64,000 nucleotides of DNA from positions 2,959,025-3,023,024 of the forward strand of contig NZ_QFRX01000001.1 in the NCBI RefSeq assembly GCF_003143935.1, given 5' to 3'. Positions 42,401-49,901 of this stretch are shown here, one piece after another. This DNA comes from Streptomyces sp. Act143. GTDB lineage: Bacteria > Actinomycetota > Actinomycetes > Streptomycetales > Streptomycetaceae. The first letter of the stretch is position 1, and each line of letters starts with the position of its first letter. The position numbers and the translations under genes were made by a program. The notes under the pieces are model-generated. The model saw only the letters and a program-made list of their open reading frames with translations. It had not been told where the DNA came from and made no database searches.

Positions 42401-43627
42401 ATGCGATCCACAAGGCCGTCGTTCACCGCCCGCAGGGCCAGGGGCGCGCGGCGCAGAACCTCCCCCGTCCTGGCTGCCGTCGCCCTCGCGTCGGTGCTCG
42501 CGCTCACGGCCACCGCCTGCGAGTCGGGCGACGACCAGGCGGCGGGCGGCAGCGCCTCGGCCTCGGCTTCCTCGGACGGAAAGATCACGATCCCGGACGA
42601 CATCAAGGACCGGCTGAAGGAGCACGGGATCGATGTCGACAAGTGGAAGGACGGCGCCTGGAAGGACTGGAACAAGGACGACTGGCTGCGCGAGGCCCAG
42701 GACTTCGTCAACCCGATCATCGAGGGCCTGTGGGACCCGGACCGCATGCGCGGCGCCGAGGACCCGGACCAGGGCAAGGGTGTCGACGACAGCGACATCT
42801 CCGGGGACCAGGGCGTGACCGACCCGGAGCCGGCGCCGGTGGACGCCAAGGCCGTGCCGGCTACGTACCACGACAGCGTCCCCGTGGCGGGCAAGGTGTT
42901 CTTCGACTCCCCCGAGGGCACGATGGTCTGCTCGGCGACGGTCGTGCAGGACCCGGCCAACCCCGGCAAGTCCAACATGGTGTGGACCGCGGGCCATTGT
43001 GTGCACGCCGGCAAGAAGGGCGGCTGGTACCGCAACATCGCGTTCGTGCCCTCGTACAACAACGACGCCATGTCGACCGCGGAGTTGGAGAAGGCCTCCC
43101 GGGAGGACGTCGCTCCGTACGGTGTCTGGTGGGGTGACTGGGCGCAGACCTCTGACCAGTGGATCGAGCAGGGAGGCGAGACGGGCGGGGACGGCGCCTC
43201 GTACGACTTCGCGGTCATCCATGTGACGCCGGAGAAGGGCGGCTCGGGAAAGTCCCTTGAGGAGACGGTCGGTTCGGCCCTCCCGGTGAACTTCAACGCC
43301 CCTGCCGCGACGAAGATCCAGAGCATGACGGCGACGGGTTACCCGGCGGCGGCGCCGTACGACGGCGAGACGATGTACCAGTGCCAGGACAAGCCGGGGC
43401 GGCTGTCGATCAACGCGTCGGACCCGACGATGTACCGCATCGGCTGCACCATGACGGGTGGTTCGTCGGGTGGCGGCTGGGTCGCGACCGGTTCGGACGG
43501 CAAGCCGGCGCTGGTCTCCAACACGTCCATCGGCCCGGTGACCGCAGGCTGGCTGGCCGGACCGCGGCTGGGTGACGTGGCCAAGGGTGTCTACGACTCG
43601 GTCAGCGAGAAGTTCGCCGGTCAGTGA
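42401..43627 (+). CDS. Trypsin-like serine protease, probable lipoprotein
   Basis: This 408-residue exported protein has an N-terminal signal sequence ending in LALTATAC, a likely lipobox that would attach the protein to the outer face of the membrane. The trypsin-fold domain has TAGHCVHAG (His), YDFAVIHV (Asp) and MTGGSSGGGW (Ser in the GSSGG context). The N-terminal part holds a conserved KITIPDDIKDRLKEHGIDVDK-type helix-rich segment. The ATG at 42401 is preceded by GGGGGAG. It is the first of two tandem paralogues. The substrate is unknown. Confidence 0.9.
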   Translation: MRSTRPSFTARRARGARRRTSPVLAAVALASVLALTATACESGDDQAAGGSASASASSDGKITIPDDIKDRLKEHGIDVDKWKDGAWKDWNKDDWLREAQDFVNPIIEGLWDPDRMRGAEDPDQGKGVDDSDISGDQGVTDPEPAPVDAKAVPATYHDSVPVAGKVFFDSPEGTMVCSATVVQDPANPGKSNMVWTAGHCVHAGKKGGWYRNIAFVPSYNNDAMSTAELEKASREDVAPYGVWWGDWAQTSDQWIEQGGETGGDGASYDFAVIHVTPEKGGSGKSLEETVGSALPVNFNAPAATKIQSMTATGYPAAAPYDGETMYQCQDKPGRLSINASDPTMYRIGCTMTGGSSGGGWVATGSDGKPALVSNTSIGPVTAGWLAGPRLGDVAKGVYDSVSEKFAGQ

Positions 43628-43633
43628 CGGGGT

Positions 43634-43677
43634 CGGCGGCGGGGTGGGGCCAAGAAATCTTCACCACCCCGCCGCCG
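43634..43677 (+). terminator. Hairpin between the two paralogous proteases
   Basis: cggcggcggggtgg (43634-43647) pairs exactly with ccaccccgccgccg (43664-43677) around a 16-base loop, just after the first protease stop. The second protease is therefore probably transcribed separately. Confidence 0.85.
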
Positions 43678-43792
43678 TTCACCCTCAACTGCCCGGGCAT
43701 AGTGGGGTGTCGCGCACGGGGGCGCCTTTTTCCCTAGTGACGCGCGCATGACATAACAGCACGACAACAGCTCCAACGGGGGTCAACGCACC

Positions 43793-44995
43793 ATGCGTTC
43801 CACACGTACGTCCCGTACGTCAGCGAAGCGGCAGCGCACCGCGCTCGCCGCCACCGGCCTGGTCGCCGCCCTGGCGCTCACCGCGACGGCCTGCAACGGC
43901 TCGGACGAGGCCAGCGACAAACCCGAGGCCACCGCCTCCCAGGCTGCCGACAGCGGCAACGACAAGATCCAGATCCCGGCCGACATCGCCGCCAAGCTCA
44001 AGGAGCACGGCATCGACGTCGACGACTGGAAGGACGGCGGCTGGAAGAACTGGGACAAGGACAAGTGGCTCAGTGAGGCCAAGGACTTCGTCAACCCGGT
44101 CATCAAGGGTCTGTGGAAGCCGGAGCGGATGAAGTCCGCGAAGGAGGCCAACAAGACGTACTCGACGAAGGACGCGGCGGCCGACGCGGGCGTCACCGAC
44201 CCGGACCCGCTGCCCGTCGAGGCGTCCGCGGAGAAGACGCCGTACCACGAGAACGCGGCACCGGTCGGCAAGATCTTCTTCGACACCCCCGAGGGCACGG
44301 CAGTCTGCTCGGGAACGGTCGTCAAGGACGTCAACCACCCGGGCAAGTCCAACCTGGTGTGGACGGCCGGCCACTGCGTGCACGCCGGCTCGGGCGGCGG
44401 CTGGTACCGCAACATCATGTTCGTCCCGGCCTACAACGACTACGGCAAGTCCGAGGCGCAGCTGACCGACTCCAACCCCGCGGAGATCGCGCCGTACGGC
44501 CAGTGGTGGGCGGACTGGGCCTCCACCTCCAACGAGTGGATCGCGGGCGGCTCGGAGACGGGCGGTGACGGAGCGGCGTACGACTACTCGGTGCTGCACG
44601 TGAAGCCGGAGTCCGGCGCCAAGTCGCTGGAGGAGACGGTCGGTGCCGCCCTGGACATCGACTTCTCCGCCCCCTCCGCCACCGAGGTCGCCAAGATGGG
44701 CGCCTGGGGCTACCCGCAGGCGGCGCCGTACAACGGTCTGAAGATGTTCAAGTGCATCGACCAGCCCGGCCGCCTGTCGCTGAGCACCACGTTGCCGACG
44801 ATGTACCGCATCGGCTGCACCATGACCGGCGGTTCGTCCGGCGGCGGCTGGTTCCGGGTGGTGGACGGTGAGACCAAGCTGGTCTCGAACACGTCGATCG
44901 GCCCGGCCGACAACACCTGGCTGGCGGGCCCGCAGCTGGGCGCGACCGCCGAGGCGATCTACCAGAACATGAGCAAGACGTACGGCGGCAAGTGA
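43793..44995 (+). CDS. Trypsin-like serine protease paralogue, probable lipoprotein
   Basis: This 400-residue paralogue of the preceding gene has the same architecture: signal sequence ending LALTATAC, helix-rich segment with KIQIPADIAAKLKEHGIDVD, then trypsin-like domain with TAGHCVHAG, YDYSVLHV and MTGGSSGGGW. The two genes are similar throughout and arose by tandem duplication. The ATG at 43793 follows a gggggt ribosome-binding region. Downstream, the IS30 element has been inserted into what looks like the terminator. Confidence 0.9.
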   Translation: MRSTRTSRTSAKRQRTALAATGLVAALALTATACNGSDEASDKPEATASQAADSGNDKIQIPADIAAKLKEHGIDVDDWKDGGWKNWDKDKWLSEAKDFVNPVIKGLWKPERMKSAKEANKTYSTKDAAADAGVTDPDPLPVEASAEKTPYHENAAPVGKIFFDTPEGTAVCSGTVVKDVNHPGKSNLVWTAGHCVHAGSGGGWYRNIMFVPAYNDYGKSEAQLTDSNPAEIAPYGQWWADWASTSNEWIAGGSETGGDGAAYDYSVLHVKPESGAKSLEETVGAALDIDFSAPSATEVAKMGAWGYPQAAPYNGLKMFKCIDQPGRLSLSTTLPTMYRIGCTMTGGSSGGGWFRVVDGETKLVSNTSIGPADNTWLAGPQLGATAEAIYQNMSKTYGGK

Positions 44996-45009
44996 CGCCC
45001 TACGCGCAC

Positions 45010-45018
45010 GAAGGCCCG
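45010..45018. terminator. Left arm of terminator split by the IS30 element
   Basis: gaaggcccg at 45010-45018 is the exact reverse complement of cgggccttc at 46349-46357, on the other side of the IS30 element. Before insertion the arms would have been about 43 bases apart between the convergent protease and hflX genes. Confidence 0.6.
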
Positions 45019-45039
45019 CCCCTCACATCTTCCGTTCTA

Positions 45040-46326
45040 GTGGTCGTTGCAACACCCCAGTTCAAGGGGTGCGATGGACTCCAAGTTTCGGGAGATCCGG
45101 ACGGCTCAAGGGCCGACGAAGCTGCTGCGTGAGCGGGAGGCATACTTCCGGCTCATGCAGCAGGGCTTCAGCAACAACCAGGCGTGCCTGATCGTCGGCG
45201 TCAACTCGAAGACGGGCCGCCGGTGGCGCAACGGCCGCAACGCCGACCGCAAGCAGAAGGCGGCACCTCCGGTTCGGCCGGTGGTGCCGCCTTCGGGTCC
45301 GTCGCGGTACTTGCGCGGGGACGAGCGGATCTATATCGCCGACCGTTTGCGAGAAAGGGCCGCAGTCCGGCAGATCGCCGCTGAACTGGACCGCAGTCCG
45401 TCCACCATCAGCCGGGAGATACGCCGCAACCGCACCGCCGGAACCCGTGGCCTGGGGCACTGTCGCCCGCACGCCGCCCAGGCCCGCGCGGAGGCCCGTC
45501 GGCCTCGCCCTAAGCCCGGGAAGATCGGGCAGAACCCCGAACTCCGCGCCTTTGTCCAGGACCACCTGGACCTGCGGTGGAGTCCTGAGCAGAGCTGCCA
45601 GGCCCTGCGTGCCCAGTTCCCCGACCGGCCGGAGATGCACGTGGTCCACGAGACCGTCTACCAGTCGCTCTACGTCCAGGGCCGGGGCGAACTACGCCGT
45701 GAGACCTCGCCAGGGCGTTGCGGACGGGGCCGCACCCGGCGCAAGCCCCGCCGCCAGGCACAGCAGCGCCAGCCCCGTTTCCGCGATCCGATGATGATCA
45801 GCGAACGGCCTGCCGAGGCCGGGGACCGGGCGGTGCCCGGCCATGGGGAAGGCGACCTGATCATCGGCAAGGACGGCGCCTCCGCCATCGGCACCCTGGT
45901 CGAACGCTCCACCCGCTACGTGATGCTTCTGCACCTTCCCGGCGGCCGTGGCACCGAGCTGGTCCGTGACGCCCTGGTGGAGACGGTCCGGACACTGCCG
46001 GCCCATCTGAAGCGGTCCCTGACCCGGGACCACGGGGTGGAGATCGGACGCCACCGCGAGTTCACCGTCGCGACCGACATCCCTGTCCACTTCTGCGACC
46101 CGGCCGGCCCCTGGCAGCGCGGTTCGAACGAGAACACCAACGGTCTGCTCCGGCAGTACTTCCCCAAGAGCACCGACCTGTCCGTCCACACCCGCGAGGA
46201 CCTGGACGCCGTCGCTGCCGAACTCAACGGACGCCCACGCAAAACGCTCGGCTGGGAAACCCCAGCCGAGCGCCTGCATAGACTGCTCACGGCCTGATCA
46301 ACACGACCGCGTGTTGCGACGACCCC
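45040..46326 (+). mobile_element. IS30-family insertion sequence
   Basis: This complete element has imperfect terminal inverted repeats of about 16 bases (gtggtcgttgcaacac on the left, the reverse complement of gtgttgcgacgacccc on the right, 14 of 16 matching). Both junctions carry ctag, so the duplicated target is ta, tag or cta and the ends are uncertain by one base. The target is in the intergenic space between a protease gene and hflX. The near-match of the ends and the intact transposase suggest recent activity. Confidence 0.88.
45074..46297 (+). CDS. IS30-family transposase
   Basis: This 407-residue DDE transposase has an N-terminal helix-turn-helix (LRERAAVRQIAAELDRSPSTISREIRRN), a Tra8-type domain, and catalytic residues in HGEGDLIIGK (Asp), SLTRDHGVE (Asp) and RGSNENTNGLLRQYFPK (Glu). 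The ATG at 45074 is 34 bases inside the left end. The frame is intact from end to end. Confidence 0.95.
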   Translation: MDSKFREIRTAQGPTKLLREREAYFRLMQQGFSNNQACLIVGVNSKTGRRWRNGRNADRKQKAAPPVRPVVPPSGPSRYLRGDERIYIADRLRERAAVRQIAAELDRSPSTISREIRRNRTAGTRGLGHCRPHAAQARAEARRPRPKPGKIGQNPELRAFVQDHLDLRWSPEQSCQALRAQFPDRPEMHVVHETVYQSLYVQGRGELRRETSPGRCGRGRTRRKPRRQAQQRQPRFRDPMMISERPAEAGDRAVPGHGEGDLIIGKDGASAIGTLVERSTRYVMLLHLPGGRGTELVRDALVETVRTLPAHLKRSLTRDHGVEIGRHREFTVATDIPVHFCDPAGPWQRGSNENTNGLLRQYFPKSTDLSVHTREDLDAVAAELNGRPRKTLGWETPAERLHRLLTA

Positions 46327-46378
46327 TAGAAAGCGCCCTCACGGGACCCGGGCCTTCCCATATCAAGCGGTCCTGCTG

Positions 46379-47872
46379 TTATGCCACCGGCGCCGGAACG
46401 TACGGCGCCAGATCCGCCGCCAGCTCCTCGTGCACCCGCACCTTCAGCAGGGTGCCCTCCGGGGTGTGCTCCTCGGAGATCACCTCGCCCTCGGAGTGGG
46501 CACGGGCGACGAGCTTGCCCAGCGTGTACGGCACGAGCGCCTCGATCTCGACCGAGGGCCGCGGCAGCTCGTTGTCGATGAGCGCCAGCAGTTCCTGGAT
46601 GCCCTGGCCGGTACGGGCCGAGACGGCGATGGAACGCTTCTCGATCCGCATCAGCCGCTGCAGCGTCAGCGGGTCCGCCGCGTCGGCCTTGTTGATCACG
46701 ACGATCTCGGGTACGTCGGTGGCGCCGACGTCCCTGATCACCTCGCGCACGGCGGCGAGCTGCTCCTCCGGGTTCGGGTGCGAGCCGTCCACCACGTGCA
46801 GGATCAGGTCGGACTCGCCGACCTCCTCCATGGTGGAGCGGAACGCCTCGACCAGGTGGTGCGGCAGGTGCCGTACGAAGCCGACGGTGTCGGCGAGGGT
46901 GTACAGGCGCCCGCTGGGCGTCTCGGCCCTCCGGACGGTCGGGTCCAGGGTCGCGAACAGGGCGTTCTCGACCAGGACACCGGCGCCGGTGAGGCGGTTG
47001 AGCAGGGAGGACTTGCCGGCGTTGGTGTAGCCCGCGATGGCGACGGACGGCACCTTGTTGCGCTTGCGCTCCTGGCGCTTGATCTCGCGGCCGGTCTTCA
47101 TCTCCGCGATCTCCCGGCGCATCTTCGCCATCTTCTCGCGAATCCGGCGCCGGTCCGTCTCGATCTTGGTCTCACCGGGACCACGGGTGGCGAGACCGCC
47201 GCCCTTGCCGCCGCCCATCTGACGGGACAGCGACTGACCCCAACCCCGCAGCCGCGGCAGCATGTACTGCATCTGCGCGAGCGCGACCTGCGCCTTGCCC
47301 TCCCGGGACTTGGCGTGCTGGGCGAAGATGTCGAGGATCAGGGCCGTACGGTCGATGACCTTGACCTTGACGACGTCTTCGAGGTGGATGAGCTGGCCCG
47401 GGCTGAGCTCACCGTCGCAGATGACGGTGTCAGCGCCCGTTTCGAGGACGATGTCCCGCAGCTCGGTGGCCTTGCCGGAGCCGATGTAGGTGGCCGCGTC
47501 GGGCTTGTCACGGCGCTGGATCACGCCGTCGAGCACGAGCGCGCCCGCGGTCTCCGCGAGGGCGGCGAGCTCCGCGAGGGAGTTCTCCGAGTCCTGCGCG
47601 GTCCCCGAGGTCCAGACGCCGACGAGCACGACCCGCTCCAGACGGAGCTGTCGGTACTCGACCTCGGTGACGTCCTCGAGCTCGGTGGAGAGGCCCGCCA
47701 CGCGGCGCAGAGCCGCGCGCTCGGAGCGGTCGAACTGCTCGCCGTCCCGCTCTCCGTCGATCTCGTGGCTCCAGGCGACGTCCTCTTCCATCAGGGCATC
47801 GGCCCGAAGACCTTCGGGGTATGTGTGCGCGAAGCGCTGTGCGTCCTGGGAAAAGGATGAAGAGGAGGTCAT
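46379..47872 (-). CDS. hflX: Ribosome-associated GTPase HflX
   Basis: This 497-residue GTPase binds and splits stalled or idle ribosomes. The N-terminal HflX domain includes VLDGVIQRRDKPDAATYIGSGK and QMGGGKGGGLATRGPGE. The G domain has G1 GYTNAGKSS, G3 DTVGF and G4 NKAD. The ATG at 47872 has AAGGA upstream. Its 3' flank was remodelled by the IS30 insertion, but the stop codon at 46379 is 53 bases from the element, so the coding sequence is intact. Confidence 0.97.
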   Translation of the reverse strand: MTSSSSFSQDAQRFAHTYPEGLRADALMEEDVAWSHEIDGERDGEQFDRSERAALRRVAGLSTELEDVTEVEYRQLRLERVVLVGVWTSGTAQDSENSLAELAALAETAGALVLDGVIQRRDKPDAATYIGSGKATELRDIVLETGADTVICDGELSPGQLIHLEDVVKVKVIDRTALILDIFAQHAKSREGKAQVALAQMQYMLPRLRGWGQSLSRQMGGGKGGGLATRGPGETKIETDRRRIREKMAKMRREIAEMKTGREIKRQERKRNKVPSVAIAGYTNAGKSSLLNRLTGAGVLVENALFATLDPTVRRAETPSGRLYTLADTVGFVRHLPHHLVEAFRSTMEEVGESDLILHVVDGSHPNPEEQLAAVREVIRDVGATDVPEIVVINKADAADPLTLQRLMRIEKRSIAVSARTGQGIQELLALIDNELPRPSVEIEALVPYTLGKLVARAHSEGEVISEEHTPEGTLLKVRVHEELAADLAPYVPAPVA

Positions 47873-48017
47873 TGGATCCTTACGTCGTTGGGGATGCCGA
47901 TTCGGCGATCGTGACTTCGTCACTGGTCACAACGCACGAGTACCCCGGGAGATTCCCGTGTCCCGTGCCGCGCCGACCCGAAGATGGTCGCACGGGACGG
48001 GGCGTCTCGTCACCGCC

Positions 48018-49487
48018 TTATTTGCCCACCGCGACGGACTTCCAGTCCGGGTGGCCCGGCATCGGCGGGGTCTTCTCTCCGTACAGCCAGTCCTGGAAGA
48101 ACCCGCCGAGGTCGCGTCCGGAGAGCTCAGAGGCGAGGGAGACGAAGTCCGCGGTCGTGGCGGTGCCGTCCTCGTGGCGGCTCACCCAGACCCGTTCCAG
48201 GCGCTCGAAGGCCTCGCGGCCGATCTCCTGGCGCAGGGCGTAGAGGGCGAGCGCGGCTCCGTCGTAGACGTTCGGGCGGAAGATGCTGATCTTCTGGCCG
48301 GGGTCCGGCGCCTTGGGCGCGGCGGGCGGGCCGCCGGCCGCGCGCCAGCGGTCGGAGGCGCCGTACGCCGCCTTCATCCGCGCCTCCATCGACTTGCCGG
48401 CCTTCTCCTCGGCGTACAGCGCCTCGTACCAGGTGGCGTGCCCCTCGTTGAGCCACAGGTCGGACCAGGTAGCCGGGGCGACGCTGTCGCCGAACCACTG
48501 GTGGGCCAGCTCGTGGACCATGATCGACTCGACGTACCACTTGGGGTAGGCGGGCTCGGTGAAGAGCTCTCTCTCGAAGAGAGAGAGCGTCTGCGTCTCG
48601 AGTTCGAAACCGGTGTCGGCGTCCGCCATGAGCAGGCCGTACGTCTCGAAGGGGTAGCGGCCGACCTTGCTCTCCAGCCAGGAGATCTGGTCCGGGGTCT
48701 TCTTCAGCCAGGGTTCGAGCGCCTTGCGGTGCTTGGTCGGCACGACGTCGCGGACCGGCAGCCCATGCGGGCCCCTGCGGTGCAGCACGGTGGAACGGCC
48801 GATGGACACCTGGGCGAGCTCGGTGGCCATGGGGTGCTGCGTGCGGTACGTCCAGGTGGTCGTCCCGGCGGCCCGGTCGACGCCGGTCGGCAGCCCGTTG
48901 GCGACGGCGGTGTAGCCGTCGGGCGCGTTGACCCGGATGGTGAACATCGCCTTGTCGGAGGGGTGGTCGTTGCAGGGGAAGACCAGGTGGGCGGCGTCGG
49001 CCTGGTTGGCCATGGCGAGCCCGTCGGTGGTCCGCACCCAGCCGCCGTCGCGGTCGTCGGACGACACGGGGTCGCTGGTGTGGCGCACGGTGATCCGCAT
49101 CCAGCTGCCGCTGGGCAGCTCCTCCTCCGGCGTGACCACCAGGTCCTCACCGGCCTCGGCGAACGACGCCGGCTCGCCGTCGACGTCGACCGACTCGACC
49201 TCGCCGTGCGCGAAGTCGAGGTTGATGCGGTCGAGAGAGGTGGTCGTCCAGGCGTCGATGGTGGTGACGGCCTTCAGCGGCTTGGTGTTGGAGCCGGGAT
49301 AGGTGAAGGAGAGGTCGTACGACGCGACGTCGTATCCGGGGTTGCCGAGGTGCGGGAAGAGGCGGTCGCCGACACCGAGCGGGGCGGCGGGGGCGCTCGC
49401 GGCGACGAGACAGACGGAGACGGCGGAGGCGAGCAGCGCGGCCGCCTTCAGCCGCCGGGGCGTCCTGGCGTGGGGGGTGAGCAGCAT
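48018..49487 (-). CDS. Secreted M1-family metallopeptidase
   Basis: This 489-residue exported aminopeptidase-like protein has a signal peptide (RRLKAAALLASAVSVCLVAASAPAA). The zinc site is complete: HELAHQWFGD (HELAH at 325-329) and NEG with E348. The usual GxMEN motif is replaced by GFELETQT, a variant seen in a subfamily, which may change N-terminal recognition. The ATG at 49487 fits the signal peptide. It is downstream of rshA by 414 bases with no hairpin of note. Substrate unknown. Confidence 0.92.
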   Translation of the reverse strand: MLLTPHARTPRRLKAAALLASAVSVCLVAASAPAAPLGVGDRLFPHLGNPGYDVASYDLSFTYPGSNTKPLKAVTTIDAWTTTSLDRINLDFAHGEVESVDVDGEPASFAEAGEDLVVTPEEELPSGSWMRITVRHTSDPVSSDDRDGGWVRTTDGLAMANQADAAHLVFPCNDHPSDKAMFTIRVNAPDGYTAVANGLPTGVDRAAGTTTWTYRTQHPMATELAQVSIGRSTVLHRRGPHGLPVRDVVPTKHRKALEPWLKKTPDQISWLESKVGRYPFETYGLLMADADTGFELETQTLSLFERELFTEPAYPKWYVESIMVHELAHQWFGDSVAPATWSDLWLNEGHATWYEALYAEEKAGKSMEARMKAAYGASDRWRAAGGPPAAPKAPDPGQKISIFRPNVYDGAALALYALRQEIGREAFERLERVWVSRHEDGTATTADFVSLASELSGRDLGGFFQDWLYGEKTPPMPGHPDWKSVAVGK

Positions 49488-49901
49488 GCACCACCGCTAC
49501 CAGCGCACGCGCGCGTGGCGGCGCCGACGCGCGACCGGCCCACCCGAACGAGTGCGACCGCCCTTGACCTCGCCTCGGCCTGACGCCTCATGACTGGACT
49601 GACGCGCAGACGCGACCCGACGGCTCATGGCTGACGCACAGACGGGACCCGACAACCTCCGGCTGGCCTTTAGGCGCCCCCGACGACCCACGGCTGGCAG
49701 TCAGGCGCGCCCCGACCGGGCACCGCTCTCACAAGGCCCACCCTGACCTGTCGCGGGACGCACAAGGCTGCCCACCCCGGCGGCGGAACACGGCTCACAC
49801 AGCGGCCCGGCCCAGGCGGAGAACCCCACCCGCGCGGGGCATGCCACACAGAGCCCGGTCCCACGCGGGGCATGCCACACAGAAGCCCCCTCCCGCGCGC
49901 G
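49488..49901. other. Intergenic region with 31-bp-spaced direct repeats
   Basis: This non-coding stretch contains two copies of gcggggcatgccacacaga (49834-49852 and 49865-49883), 31 bases apart, each with an inner ggcatgcc palindrome. No gene is seen. Role unknown. Confidence 0.55.
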
